Below, piece after piece: positions 19,173-29,102 of a DNA stretch of 64,000 nt. The DNA is from an uncultured Bacteroides sp. GTDB lineage: Bacteria > Bacteroidota > Bacteroidia > Cytophagales > Cyclobacteriaceae. The DNA lies in assembly GCA_902168185.1 (NCBI GenBank), contig CABHOV010000047.1, positions 186,001 through 250,000 of the forward strand, given 5' to 3'. The position numbers were made by a program, and so were the translations under genes. Each line of letters begins with the position of its first letter. Position 1 is the stretch's first letter. Under the pieces are notes generated by a model, which worked only from the letters and a program-made list of their open reading frames with translations, did no database searches and was not told the DNA's origin.

Positions 19173-20121
19173 ACAAATATAGGTTATCAATACCTGATAA
19201 ATCAGGTATATAAGTAGCACTAACAAAAATGAGGATCGCGATTATAGTTACCCGTATTCAACCAACCTTCTTTACAATTCAGATCAACTGGGCCGTAATC
19301 ACAATCGAAAGTATATATATTTTTTGATATGAACTATTACAATGAAGAAAATAAAATTACATCTATATTATTTTCAAAAGCGTTTAAACACGTTTACAAC
19401 GCCAGGGTTACACGCTAAAAAAGAACAACCGATAACTTATTCTACAACAGGCAATGACAGATAACAACATTCATCTGTTTATTTACACTTTACTATACAT
19501 CAGTAAATATATCCTTACCCGGACGGCATTTGAAAAATGAATGCAATGGATCTAAATCTTACGCTAGCAAGGTGAAACGCATCAGCCAAACTTTTACCAG
19601 TCGCGAACCGCTACAATATAACTTGCAACATGTATTTAGTTTCCGGAAACATTTAACATTATATGTTTATAATAAGTAAACAATCATTATGGCATGATGT
19701 TCTATAGGACCTTTCGAAACCAGCAATGACGGAGGAGAAATTTATTCACTCAGCCCCTCTTAATACCGAGGAATAAATACATTACATATATACTTATATA
19801 CTCTATAGATGTTAAAACAAATTCATAGCATAAGGTAAATCGGCTATCACGAGCGAGTTACATCTCTCAAATAAAAAAATGTCATTTGTAGTAACTTGCT
19901 AAAGCAAATCGAAAGAATTCAAATTTTACAGTGAGTTGATAAAAGGCACACACCGAAGATTAGATATAAAGATTTCTAAAAATAGCCTTTAATGATTTGT
20001 TCTGGTGAAGTTCGTCCCAGGATTCCGTGACTTGTTCACTGGCTTTGCATAGAGAGAAAAATTAGCATGCCTCTAACAAGATATTAAACGCCCCTCGCGA
20101 GTTTGACATGTGATAACGTCT
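19173..20121. other. 949-bp AT-rich intergenic region upstream of RHS operon
   Basis: I see no gene I can support here. It must contain the promoter of the minus-strand operon that starts at 19172 and the 3' end of the AAA+ gene transcript. No TTTG-N20-TAnnTTTG match was found on the minus strand. TATA-rich words recur (19311-19320, 19796-19806). A small palindrome CTCGCGAG lies at 20093-20100. Confidence 0.6.
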
Positions 20122-23100
20122 TTAACTGGCTCCCTTAATGGCCTTTGCAATTGCTTCAAGGTGCTCGTTAAAGGAACTCATCTGTATCAACATCTGACCC
20201 GAGGCATCACCTTCACTCACCATTCCGAATTTATTGTTTTTTACAAAGATCTCTTTGATCTGCTTCCAGCGACTTCCCTCCAGTTCGTTAAGGAAGCCGG
20301 CAATTTCTTTTAGCCGAAGTAAGTTCGCCTCTGCATCTGAGGTAAGGGTTTGGGACTCTCCTTCGTAGTGCGAAAGAATCAAGGTGTTCACTTCTCCAGG
20401 ATTCATGAGTGGTACAACTTTGCCAACCATCTTATTCATGTTCCGATATGAGCCTTGTAGTTTGAAGGCGGGTTCTGTGCGATATGCATCTTTCATAGCA
20501 GCGCTCGCTATATACTGTTGATTCACAAGCATCACCACATCCCGAATGCGGATGATACTCCTGAGTACTGCAATGGCATCATCAATTTCCTGCTGATTAT
20601 AATTCCCTTCGACTTCCGGCAACAGGTCGCTGTTTGTTTCGACAAAACTGACGAGTTTATACAGATCATCAAAACTGCGATTGCTGATGCGCTGCATATA
20701 CCGATTCTCGGCAACACAGTTCTCGATCAAACTGAGTTTGAATAGTTGATCAGAGTTTCCAATTACATCTCCCAGGTTATATACATCGGCGCGATTGGCC
20801 AACATGTCAGGAATCTTAAATTGCTCTCCACTCTCCGTATAGGGGTTGCCGGCCATCACTATACAGAAACGTTTTCCGCGCAGATCATACGTTTTGCTTT
20901 CGCCCTCAAAAATGCCATCCATTTTTCGCTGACCATCTGCAAGCGATATAAATTTCTGAAGAAACTCCGCACTGCAATGTTGAATATCATCTATGTATAG
21001 CATCACATTATCGGCCATCTCAAAGGAAAGATTTATCTTTTTGAGTTCTGCCCTTGCGCCTGAAGTGGTCGCTTCCTGAGGATCGATTGATGTTATACTA
21101 TGCCCGATGGTAGGACCATTGATTTTCACAAAGTGAAGTCCCATCGTTTTTGCCAGGTATTCCATCAACGTTGTTTTGCCATAACCTGGAGGAGATACCA
21201 ACAACAGCATACCCATGCGTGCCGTGCGCTTGTCATCACCGGCAGCACCAATCTGTTTGGCAAGGTTGGCACCGATCAACGGGAAGTATACCTCGTTGAT
21301 GAGACGGTTACGAACAAACGAACTCAATACTTTTGGCTCTAGTTCGCTAATCTTTAATTGATGGCGATACTCTTGCACCAATTGTTCTTTGAGGTGATTG
21401 AAAGAAGTAAATGCAGGAACAACAGCATCAAAATATCCGCGCATCTTTTGGATGAATTGATGAAAGTTCAGTATATGTTTACCTTCACCTTGTATTACTG
21501 CATGCGTGCCTTTTAAACCTGTAAGTTCAATCGAATCTGCGGCCGCTCTTTCCCTGTACGTTTGGCTTTTGAAGAGAATTAAGCACGCGGCTTCATCGAC
21601 ATATAGCGCATCGGCTGCAATGGATGGTGTTTGCATAAATGCATGGAGCCAACTTTGAATTATATAAAATCGCTCTGCTGTACTGAAGTCTGTATTATTT
21701 ACTTCTTGCAGGAACAACGCTGTCCTTTTTTGTGCTGTTAAATATTCATCGAATGCTTTTTTGAGATGCAGTGCCTGTTGGCTGCTACTAAAACTTCTGC
21801 CGGTTGAAAGTTCCGAATATAGGTATAGCGCTACATCATTAGCATCAACCGATTGGTAAGCAATCTTCGATTGCGTAAATTGCAATGATATTTCTTTTTC
21901 AACAAAAGTTGCACGCTTGCTTTGTGGGAAACTTTCCTGTATAGCATAGGCAGCGGTAATCAATTGCTGTAGTTTGTTGCGTGAAGCTTCATCTAATCCA
22001 AACCAGAACAGTTGAGAGGCAACACGAACGGCAGGAGAAAACTGGAGAATGTCCAACGCTGCCTGAAGTTTTTTAAGCCCCAGGTATATAACAGCAGCAT
22101 CAGTATTATGTACGCCTTTGAGATAGGCGGCAGCATAATCACGCTCTGTCCTATCATTCAGAAAAGCTTCATAGTTCCATGGCTCATTTTGTTGAAGACT
22201 TTCCAGATATGTTTGATAAGCGAGGTATTCAGCACGGTATATCTGGGAGTTTTCAGATATCAATTCCTGCTCCCAGATAGCCCGATGGTGATATAGCGAT
22301 TCAGCTGTCACTTGCTTATAGAAGCTCGTTCCCAACAGATGAAAATATAATTTTTCGTTTCTGCGAATAATCGTCAGATCCAGCACTTGTTTATTTACAA
22401 TGAATTTGTAACTACCCAGTGCTATTATATTTTGACCATCGACAAAGAGGTCAGTCTTGTCTTTCAGATTTCGCAAAGCAGTTTCCTGCGCAACCTTAAC
22501 GAGGTTCTCCAGGTTTTCTGCCTTCGCTACATCGCCGAGATCTTTTAACTCATCCTTCAGGTTACGCACCTTGTCAACCATCAGGTCGGTAGAAAAAAAT
22601 GCGTATATACTTTCCTTATCGTTAAATGACTGGGCTTTATTTTCAATATTTTTTAGAACCCGCAAGCCGATCTGCTCCAGCGCTGTGGTGCGTTTGTTCA
22701 GTTGTGCGATCAGCATTTCCTTTTTGCCATTAAAGGCTTTGATGACCTCGTCACGCTTGTCCGCTATCTTTAGAACGAATTCATCAAAATCGGCAAACTT
22801 GCTTTCGAGTTCCTCCACTTGGATACCCACTTTGGTAAAATACTCTTCACATTTTTCAGGAGTCGTGGAGAGATCAAGGAAGTTTACTATGCTTTGATCA
22901 AGTAATGTAAGTTGGGCATAAAACTGACCTGTAGATTCCTTCGATTTCAATGCGGTGGTCACCCGTACCAGTTCTGCTTTTACCTCATTGAGTGATGCGA
23001 AGATCAGTGAGATCTTCTCAACAATCCGAGTGGTTTGTGTCGTGTCTTCAATTTTCAGACTGTTCAGAATATCGATAAGCATTTCCAAGTTAGAGGAAAT

Positions 23101-24963
23101 CTCTTTTATAGTTTGCTCCACCGGTTGAGCATCGATCACTTTTGTAACAAGGCCGGCAACTTTCTTAAGCTCTGCAACCTTTTCAGCATATGGTGCAAGA
23201 GCCTCTTCTTTTAACAGGAAAGCGACTGTATCCTGTGAAAGTGAGCCGTTGTATTTTGTGAGTGTTTCCTTTAGTACATTAACAGCACTGCTATCTATAT
23301 AGCGAATGTTCTGCAAATCGATAACAGCACCTTGCATGCTCCGGGTTGCTGCGAGCAGTTTTACAAGCTGATCCAGTGATGTGACAGTCGCGCCCTTTAC
23401 ATCAATCACCAACTGATCCACTCGCTTTTGCATGCCTGCGAGATTATCCTTTGCATGCTGACGTTGCGCCTGCACCTTCGCAAATTCATCTATAGCTGTG
23501 TTGGCTATATTCCGAATCTGAGTAAGAGGAGTAGCAAGATCAAATGTAGCTTCATCCTTTAACCAGAAATATGAGTCAACTATATCATTGGCGCGTTTAT
23601 GTATATCTTCGTAAAGATCTTCGTAGCTGTCTTCTTTTTGTAAAAGCTGTATTACTTCCTGGCTTTCACTCATCGCACTCACTATGTCCTTGTTACCGAT
23701 CTTATACAGCACATTGTTACTCATTGCTGTATTTTCCTGGAGCGTAGATGTATAGGGTGTTTGCCAGATCTGCACCTGGTGATGTCTCACGGCCTCATTC
23801 TCTGATCGGAAATAAACCAGCATTCCATCGTTAAATACAGTAAAGCCATTACAGACAATCGGTGTCTCAACCTGCTGAGCAATCATATTGTATGACATCA
23901 GCACGTAGGTATTTGTCTGCTTCCGATAGAATATATACAGGAAATCTTCTCCATTCGGAGACGTAACGCTGTTGCTATATTCCAACTCCGTTATATTGAG
24001 TTCGAAAACTTTGTGTTCGCCATTTTGCAGGTAATAGCCATTCGGAAAAATTATACCCTGGTTGTCAGGTAGTAAAACACCAGCCTCGAGCAGACTATTA
24101 ATGGGAAGAACCTGTTTGGTTCGCACGTTAAATATATAGGCGCGAAAGTTCTCTCCATATGGTTTTATCTTTATAGGTATAAGGTTTCCGAGATCTGCGT
24201 AATGATATTCCGCGTCATCCAGTTGCTGATCTTTATTGATGACGGGCTCCGCATAAATTCCTTGCCCGGAATCGGTGTTGTTTTCAATTTTAAAAGTGAT
24301 ATCACCATGAACTGCTTCTATGAATACTTTGTCCAATATCGAAATATGTGGATGTATACCGAGGTGGCGATTATTAAGATCTGTTTTAATCCAATCGAAT
24401 TCGTGCTGACGTGCCCTCTTTACTTCATGGATGCTTCTATCATCGAGATACACAAGCTTGTCATCCTTAATCAACCATTTGAAAGCCTTCCGGTCGTCAG
24501 AGCTCTTGCTGGTTTGAAAGATCATGTAGAGATGGTTCTCGGTCTTAACAAACTTAGCAAAGATCGAATCCCTATAGTATTTGTAAAGATTGCCAAAGTC
24601 TACGATGAAGCCCTCGTCTTCAATCAATGTCAGCGGCTCCGGTGCAAAATGATCTCCCGTGAATTTATAGATACTGAAAACATCGCTCAGCTTAATATTT
24701 TCACGCAAACCAAAATGAACGTTATAGCCAAAGATGGTAAGATCGCCAAAGGCCATAATACCACGCGCCACTCCACTGTTTACTGTAGTGATGCGTTGAT
24801 TGGCGATCAATTGAAATCCGGTGGAATTAAATATTTCCTTGCGGGCGTTGTTCAGCTTCGCTAGTCTTTCTGATAAATTCAACCGTTGTTCTTCCAGTCG
24901 CTTCCGGATGATTTCATATGTACCGGAATCTAATATTGTATTTGTGTTTTCAGTACCTGCCAT
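20122..24963 (-). CDS. 1613-residue AAA+ ATPase of the PspA/flotillin locus
   Basis: The C-terminal third is an AAA+ module: Walker A SPPGYGKTT with Lys1263, Walker B VMLYIDDIQH with Asp1325-Asp1326, and a sensor-1-like VMAGNPYTES. The N-terminal 450 residues are beta-rich, propeller-like text (FKWLIKDDKLVYLDD, GDITFKIENN), and residues about 460-900 are long helices and coiled coil. Proteins of this size and layout are often annotated DNA repair ATPase, but they sit with PspA, OB-fold membrane protein and flotillin genes. By analogy with Vps4 acting on ESCRT-III, this ATPase may remodel PspA polymers at the membrane; that is inference. It is the last gene of the operon, 145 bp after the flotillin gene, with a hairpin between. 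Confidence 0.88.
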   Translation of the reverse strand: MAGTENTNTILDSGTYEIIRKRLEEQRLNLSERLAKLNNARKEIFNSTGFQLIANQRITTVNSGVARGIMAFGDLTIFGYNVHFGLRENIKLSDVFSIYKFTGDHFAPEPLTLIEDEGFIVDFGNLYKYYRDSIFAKFVKTENHLYMIFQTSKSSDDRKAFKWLIKDDKLVYLDDRSIHEVKRARQHEFDWIKTDLNNRHLGIHPHISILDKVFIEAVHGDITFKIENNTDSGQGIYAEPVINKDQQLDDAEYHYADLGNLIPIKIKPYGENFRAYIFNVRTKQVLPINSLLEAGVLLPDNQGIIFPNGYYLQNGEHKVFELNITELEYSNSVTSPNGEDFLYIFYRKQTNTYVLMSYNMIAQQVETPIVCNGFTVFNDGMLVYFRSENEAVRHHQVQIWQTPYTSTLQENTAMSNNVLYKIGNKDIVSAMSESQEVIQLLQKEDSYEDLYEDIHKRANDIVDSYFWLKDEATFDLATPLTQIRNIANTAIDEFAKVQAQRQHAKDNLAGMQKRVDQLVIDVKGATVTSLDQLVKLLAATRSMQGAVIDLQNIRYIDSSAVNVLKETLTKYNGSLSQDTVAFLLKEEALAPYAEKVAELKKVAGLVTKVIDAQPVEQTIKEISSNLEMLIDILNSLKIEDTTQTTRIVEKISLIFASLNEVKAELVRVTTALKSKESTGQFYAQLTLLDQSIVNFLDLSTTPEKCEEYFTKVGIQVEELESKFADFDEFVLKIADKRDEVIKAFNGKKEMLIAQLNKRTTALEQIGLRVLKNIENKAQSFNDKESIYAFFSTDLMVDKVRNLKDELKDLGDVAKAENLENLVKVAQETALRNLKDKTDLFVDGQNIIALGSYKFIVNKQVLDLTIIRRNEKLYFHLLGTSFYKQVTAESLYHHRAIWEQELISENSQIYRAEYLAYQTYLESLQQNEPWNYEAFLNDRTERDYAAAYLKGVHNTDAAVIYLGLKKLQAALDILQFSPAVRVASQLFWFGLDEASRNKLQQLITAAYAIQESFPQSKRATFVEKEISLQFTQSKIAYQSVDANDVALYLYSELSTGRSFSSSQQALHLKKAFDEYLTAQKRTALFLQEVNNTDFSTAERFYIIQSWLHAFMQTPSIAADALYVDEAACLILFKSQTYRERAAADSIELTGLKGTHAVIQGEGKHILNFHQFIQKMRGYFDAVVPAFTSFNHLKEQLVQEYRHQLKISELEPKVLSSFVRNRLINEVYFPLIGANLAKQIGAAGDDKRTARMGMLLLVSPPGYGKTTLMEYLAKTMGLHFVKINGPTIGHSITSIDPQEATTSGARAELKKINLSFEMADNVMLYIDDIQHCSAEFLQKFISLADGQRKMDGIFEGESKTYDLRGKRFCIVMAGNPYTESGEQFKIPDMLANRADVYNLGDVIGNSDQLFKLSLIENCVAENRYMQRISNRSFDDLYKLVSFVETNSDLLPEVEGNYNQQEIDDAIAVLRSIIRIRDVVMLVNQQYIASAAMKDAYRTEPAFKLQGSYRNMNKMVGKVVPLMNPGEVNTLILSHYEGESQTLTSDAEANLLRLKEIAGFLNELEGSRWKQIKEIFVKNNKFGMVSEGDASGQMLIQMSSFNEHLEAIAKAIKGAS

Positions 24964-25028
24964 TAGGAAAAAAGATAAACGCTGATGAACCCCCTATACA
25001 TCTGTAAAAATTACTGCCATCATCCGGC

Positions 25029-25059
25029 TGAACCGAGACTCTCACGGAGCCTCGGTTCA
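25029..25059 (-). other. intergenic hairpin between flotillin and AAA+ genes
   Basis: Arms TGAACCGAG (25029-25037) and CTCGGTTCA (25051-25059) pair perfectly over 9 bp; the 13-nt loop holds an inner CTC/GAG pairing. No T run follows on the minus strand, so it is not a standard terminator. It may be an RNA-processing or attenuation site that sets a lower level of the large ATPase. Confidence 0.6.
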
Positions 25060-25108
25060 CGCAGGTATAATCATAAGCTCTACTGAGAACCATCGAATGA
25101 TTAACGTA

Positions 25109-27136
25109 CTACAGCTTCCTATTCGACAAACCTAAATTACTTGCCAGATTAGCAAGGTTAAGTAGTGATGGACGATCTTCATCAGAACTATTCTGCTGCA
25201 TTTTCAAAATCAAACTTGAGATAGTCAGATTCTTAATATCAGTTGAAGTTATATTATACTTCAGGGCGAAGTCGCGGATGCGAGTCAACAGGTCACCACC
25301 ATTTCCTCCTTCTCCGAGTATAGCAGTTTTGATCTGGGTTGCGTTTTCACTTTCATTGATCAGGCGATCAAAACCTTTCGCATTCGAAACCTGGTTCACG
25401 ATATTCTGGAAGAACATCGTCTCACCACCTACAATATCAATCTTCGCAGATTTCAACGCCTCTCCTAATACTATAGCTTGTGCGTCGGCAATTTGCTTTT
25501 GAATATTGATCTGAGCGAGCGCGATATCTTTTTCTTTTTCAAGCAACAACTTAAACTCTTCATGATCTTTTCCGACAGCATCCAGTTTCTTCATCGCTTC
25601 CGCTTTTTCCTCGATGCCAGCAGCTTCTGCCAAAGCCTTTTCTTTAGTCACCTCAGCTTGCGCCAGTCCTTCTTTACGCCTGGCTTCAGCAACTTTCTCA
25701 ATTACACTCGCATCAACTATACCCTGTCTTTCCGAAGCATCTGCCTTTGCAATCATAACCTCTGCCTCTGAAAGTCCCAACGTTGCATCCTCACGTGCCT
25801 GAGCCTCTGCAAGTATTTTACGCGCTTCTGCCTCTTTTACGGCTGCTTCTTTTTTAGCTTCCGCATCAATGACCAACTGCTTTGCCTTTTCCTCTGCAGC
25901 TTTCTTGTCAGCCTCTGCCGCTTTCACAGTATAGATCAGTTTTTCTTCCGCCTGTTGGCTCGCCTGTGTAATGCCTACTATTTTATTACGCTCCACCTCA
26001 CGGAAAGCTTCCAGATCTTTTACTCCTTGTTGCTCTTCCACTACGCCTTTTTCAAGACGTACGCGATCACGAATAACATCCTGTATATTCTTGCGCTCTA
26101 CCTCTACCGTTTTTTCCTTTTCAATCTGCGCCAACGTTACGATCTTCTCCCGTTCTGTAGCCTCCAATGCGCGGTCTTTTTCTACGCGCTCAGTTTCTAC
26201 TGCATCTGTTCGTTGCTTATTCTTTTCAGCAATGATGATCTGGCGTAGCTTATTTTCTTCCTGTACTGCAAGGGTCTCTTCAGTTTTGATCCGTACCGTC
26301 TCAGACTTTAATCTTTCCTCCTCTCTTACTTTCAGTATTTCGGCCTGTTCGCGGGCGTGAATGTTATCGATTTCCCGGCGCTGCTTTTCTTCTTTTTCAG
26401 CCATTTGACGCTCTAGTTCCAAGATGGATTCGCGTGCCTCAACATCTTGCTTCTTGATCACTTTTTCCTCTTCTCGTCGGATGAGATTGGCTTTCATGTT
26501 TTGTGCGGCAGTAAGCTCGATGATCTTCTTGATACCTTGCGAGTCGAGTATATTTTGCGGGCTTAAAAATTTTATTTCTGTCTGCTCAAGAAAATCTATA
26601 GCGCAGTCGTCAAGTATATATCCGTTAAGATCAGTACCAATGATGTTCAGGATTTCAGTTCTGAACTCGCGGCGCGCTTCATATAGTTCTATAAAATCGA
26701 ATTTTTTACCTACTGTTTTTAGTGCTTCTGAAAATTTTGCTTCAAAGAGGATACAAAGTGTTTCGATGTCACTGGCTCTTTCTGTACCAATGATCTGTGC
26801 TACATTCAACACATCATCAACATTCTTATTTACACGAACGAAGAATGCCACCTTGATATCAGCGCGGATGTTGTCTTTACAAATAAGCCCGTCCTGCTCC
26901 AGACGGTCGATTTGTAGTTTCTTTACAGATATATCCATGATCTCCATCTGGTGAAGAATAGGAATTACATACATACCCTTATTGAAGGCGACTTTGCCAC
27001 CACCAACACCCGTACGCACAATTGCTTTACCCTGCGGAATCTTTTTGTAAAAAGTCGCAAAAGCAAAGAGGATAATGAAAATAAAGAATACAATGCCACC
27101 AATAAGCAATAAGCCAATGCCGCCGAGTAGGTCCAT
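25109..27136 (-). CDS. flotillin-family SPFH protein (YqiK-like)
   Basis: A 675-residue protein with one N-terminal membrane helix (about residues 5-30), an SPFH/band-7 domain (about 32-210, starting FYKKIPQGKAIVRTGVGGGK) and a very long Glu/Lys/Ala-rich coiled coil (about 215-560, with repeats such as EAEARKILAEAQARED). It ends in a flotillin-type tail. Flotillins oligomerise into membrane platforms. YqiK-type flotillins are typically paired with a YqiJ-like OB-fold membrane protein, as seen here directly upstream. With PspA and an AAA+ ATPase in the same operon it probably organises an envelope-repair domain. Confidence 0.92.
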   Translation of the reverse strand: MDLLGGIGLLLIGGIVFFIFIILFAFATFYKKIPQGKAIVRTGVGGGKVAFNKGMYVIPILHQMEIMDISVKKLQIDRLEQDGLICKDNIRADIKVAFFVRVNKNVDDVLNVAQIIGTERASDIETLCILFEAKFSEALKTVGKKFDFIELYEARREFRTEILNIIGTDLNGYILDDCAIDFLEQTEIKFLSPQNILDSQGIKKIIELTAAQNMKANLIRREEEKVIKKQDVEARESILELERQMAEKEEKQRREIDNIHAREQAEILKVREEERLKSETVRIKTEETLAVQEENKLRQIIIAEKNKQRTDAVETERVEKDRALEATEREKIVTLAQIEKEKTVEVERKNIQDVIRDRVRLEKGVVEEQQGVKDLEAFREVERNKIVGITQASQQAEEKLIYTVKAAEADKKAAEEKAKQLVIDAEAKKEAAVKEAEARKILAEAQAREDATLGLSEAEVMIAKADASERQGIVDASVIEKVAEARRKEGLAQAEVTKEKALAEAAGIEEKAEAMKKLDAVGKDHEEFKLLLEKEKDIALAQINIQKQIADAQAIVLGEALKSAKIDIVGGETMFFQNIVNQVSNAKGFDRLINESENATQIKTAILGEGGNGGDLLTRIRDFALKYNITSTDIKNLTISSLILKMQQNSSDEDRPSLLNLANLASNLGLSNRKL

Positions 27137-27195
27137 AGTAGTAGGAAGATTTAAGGTTAAATTTTAATGAAAGGTTATTGTAGAGTATATATTAA

Positions 27196-27870
27196 TCAAA
27201 CGATATTGGAGAGATTGATATCGGGAACCACGAGGTAGAATTTTTTATCGAAAGACTCACCTGCAATCATCACTTCTGCGTCATAGGCTATAGACTCACC
27301 GGTCTTACTTCGTACATTAATCCGGATGACATCACTTTGTATTTTAACTTCAGCAGCACCGATTGTATCACCTGATATGGTAGACCTCATCCTGGCGATT
27401 CTTCCCAACAACTCCTGGGGTTCTTCACCGTTATAGCCCATAGCATCATAAACTTTGATCAATGGTTTTGTCGCATACCTTGTAATAAAATAAGCAACAA
27501 TAAAAACTGGTATAAGAATGATCACTGATTTCCAACCCCAGCTTCCTAATCCCAGAAATACGGAAGACGTTAATGTAATAATCCAGGCGATGAATTTGAA
27601 AGCAGAATATACCACCATGAATGGCACCTTGCCGATGTTCACAAACTCTAATGCTTTTTGAAGGAAAGTCTTATCTCCGCTAACATCATCACCGTTCGCA
27701 TCAACATCGGTATCTACATCTGCACCATGCAAGTCGCTGTCAGCCCCGGCATCTCCAAACAGATCTCCGGCAATGAATGTAGTTATCCAGTATATAGTGG
27801 TCACTCCGGTGAGAATGGTCATGATCGCATTGCTCAGCGGATGAAAAAGCAGGTTGGTTACACTTCCCAT
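27196..27870 (-). CDS. YqiJ/NfeD-like OB-fold membrane protein
   Basis: 224 residues: an N-terminal helix (about 13-33), an acidic loop (DSDLHGADVDTDVDANGDD), two or three membrane helices (about 75-135) and a C-terminal OB-fold-like domain (ELLGRIARMRSTISGDTIGA, then VIRINVRSKTGESIAYDAEV). This is the layout of YqiJ and its NfeD-like relatives, which pair with flotillins and bind them through the OB domain. It lies between the PspA and flotillin genes. The acidic loop may bind cations, which I cannot test. A TATATA word follows the stop after 3 nt. Confidence 0.85.
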   Translation of the reverse strand: MGSVTNLLFHPLSNAIMTILTGVTTIYWITTFIAGDLFGDAGADSDLHGADVDTDVDANGDDVSGDKTFLQKALEFVNIGKVPFMVVYSAFKFIAWIITLTSSVFLGLGSWGWKSVIILIPVFIVAYFITRYATKPLIKVYDAMGYNGEEPQELLGRIARMRSTISGDTIGAAEVKIQSDVIRINVRSKTGESIAYDAEVMIAGESFDKKFYLVVPDINLSNIV

Positions 27871-27894
27871 CGGCAGGTAGAACAGGTTAACAGA

Positions 27895-28596
27895 TTACGA
27901 TATACCTAATTTTTGTTTAATAGCCTGAAGATCTTTTTCAATAGATAAAGAATCATCTTTTAGAAGACTATCCAACTCATCTTTCTTGCTATTCTTTTCT
28001 CGTGATATTTCACCATAAGCTTTCGCGAGTGCTTCCTGATCTTCCACTTTTGATCGCATACGCTCGAGCATAGTTATTATTCCGTTATTATCAACATGCG
28101 CCAGTTGCTTGTTTACTTGTTCTGTCGCCTTGCTAACTTTCACTCTGGCCTTCAGAGTCCGCAATTCCTTCTCCCATTTCTCCATATTCTCTTTCAGGAT
28201 TTCGGTGTTGCGCAGCATCTCCCGAGAGGATTGCTGTAATGCATTTACCTGCTGGCCGAGTTCTTCTGATTCTATATAGTATCTTTTATGGAGTGATAAT
28301 GCTTCCCTTGCAAGCTCTTCAGCCTTGATCAGATCAACCTGTCCTGACTGTGCTTTTTGCATAATCAATATAGCCTTTTCAGCATAATTTCTTGACTCCA
28401 GCTGACGTTGAACCTGGTCGTTTTCGGTGCGTATAGCCAACGCCTTTACTTTCGCGTAAGCTTCGGTTGCTTCTGTAAGATCAACACGCAGTTCACGAAG
28501 ACCTTGTTCCGTCATTTTAATGGGGTCTTCCATTTTATCAACTGCGGCATGGATTTCAGCCTGTCCAATTCTAAAAAGTCTTTTGAAAATATTCAT
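27895..28596 (-). CDS. pspA: PspA/IM30 family membrane-stress protein
   Basis: 233 residues, almost entirely helical and coiled coil, with the family start: a short amphipathic helix (MNIFKRLFRIGQAEIHAAVD), then DKMEDPIKMTEQGLRELRVD, matching the DPxKMxxQ signature of PspA/Vipp1. Bacterial PspA is an ESCRT-III homologue that polymerises on damaged inner membrane and limits proton leak. Here it belongs to the PspA variety found with YqiJ, flotillin and a large AAA+ ATPase rather than the pspABC type. It is the second gene of the operon. Confidence 0.93.
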   Translation of the reverse strand: MNIFKRLFRIGQAEIHAAVDKMEDPIKMTEQGLRELRVDLTEATEAYAKVKALAIRTENDQVQRQLESRNYAEKAILIMQKAQSGQVDLIKAEELAREALSLHKRYYIESEELGQQVNALQQSSREMLRNTEILKENMEKWEKELRTLKARVKVSKATEQVNKQLAHVDNNGIITMLERMRSKVEDQEALAKAYGEISREKNSKKDELDSLLKDDSLSIEKDLQAIKQKLGIS

Positions 28597-28635
28597 GACT
28601 GATAATTTTAGGTTTTAACAATCAATGCACTTAAA

Positions 28636-29028
28636 CTATAGTTTCGAAAAATCAATGATCTGCTGAGAGAATTCGCTCAGTAATAATCCTAAAGAGTTCA
28701 AAGCGCTCTCGAATTCATTGAAGTCTATATTCTGAAGCTGCATGGTATACCGGAACAGCACACGATCACCATCTTCATTAATGACGAAAGCACCGTGAAT
28801 AGTATCTCTGTTCTTTTGCAGAAGTTTTTTAAACATGTCAAGGTTGTCTTCCCGAAAGGAAAACAGAAACTGTTCCATAATAAGGATCGGGGGGGCGATG
28901 CCCAGGATCAAATTATGTATACCATCAGGTTCATTATCGATCTTAAGAATACCATTCGGTTCATTCTTATATAGTATTCTACAATTAAGCCTGAGTGCGA
29001 AATCTTCGATGGTCTCAAAATGATTCAT
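28636..29028 (-). CDS. YbjN-like small protein (Tir-chaperone-like fold), first gene of the PspA operon
   Basis: A 130-residue soluble protein without signal or membrane helix. The text (FFLF-type strand core LIMEQFLFSFREDN, MFKKLLQKNRDTIHGAFVIN, VLFRYTMQLQNIDFNEFESA) resembles YbjN/CesT-like chaperone-fold proteins, which often precede PspA genes (compare YjfI before the PspA-like YjfJ in E. coli). It begins 17 nt after the predicted transcription start. Role unknown; perhaps an adaptor for PspA or the ATPase. Confidence 0.75.
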   Translation of the reverse strand: MNHFETIEDFALRLNCRILYKNEPNGILKIDNEPDGIHNLILGIAPPILIMEQFLFSFREDNLDMFKKLLQKNRDTIHGAFVINEDGDRVLFRYTMQLQNIDFNEFESALNSLGLLLSEFSQQIIDFSKL

Positions 29029-29051
29029 GAGCGTAGTTTCTGCTGACTGAA

Positions 29052-29083
29052 CAAATGTATCAATTAGCTTTTACAATTGCAAA
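29052..29083 (-). promoter_or_regulatory. Bacteroidota-type promoter of the PspA/flotillin operon
   Basis: On the minus strand TTTG lies at 29083-29080 and TACATTTG (fits TAnnTTTG) at 29059-29052, 20 nt apart, which is the canonical spacing. Transcription would start near 29045, giving a leader of about 17 nt before the ATG at 29028. The divergent XRE gene begins 20 bp beyond the -33 box, so its product could bind here. Confidence 0.75.
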
Positions 29084-29102
29084 AAATATTAGCATTGTGA
29101 TA

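Noticed and set aside
20122-24963. Calling the AAA+ protein a DNA repair ATPase
   Set aside because: The common label is not supported by any DNA-binding motif seen, while the operon context points to the membrane.
25955-26954. Long plus-strand frames opposite the flotillin gene
   Set aside because: They are antisense shadows of the repetitive Glu/Lys/Ala coiled coil.
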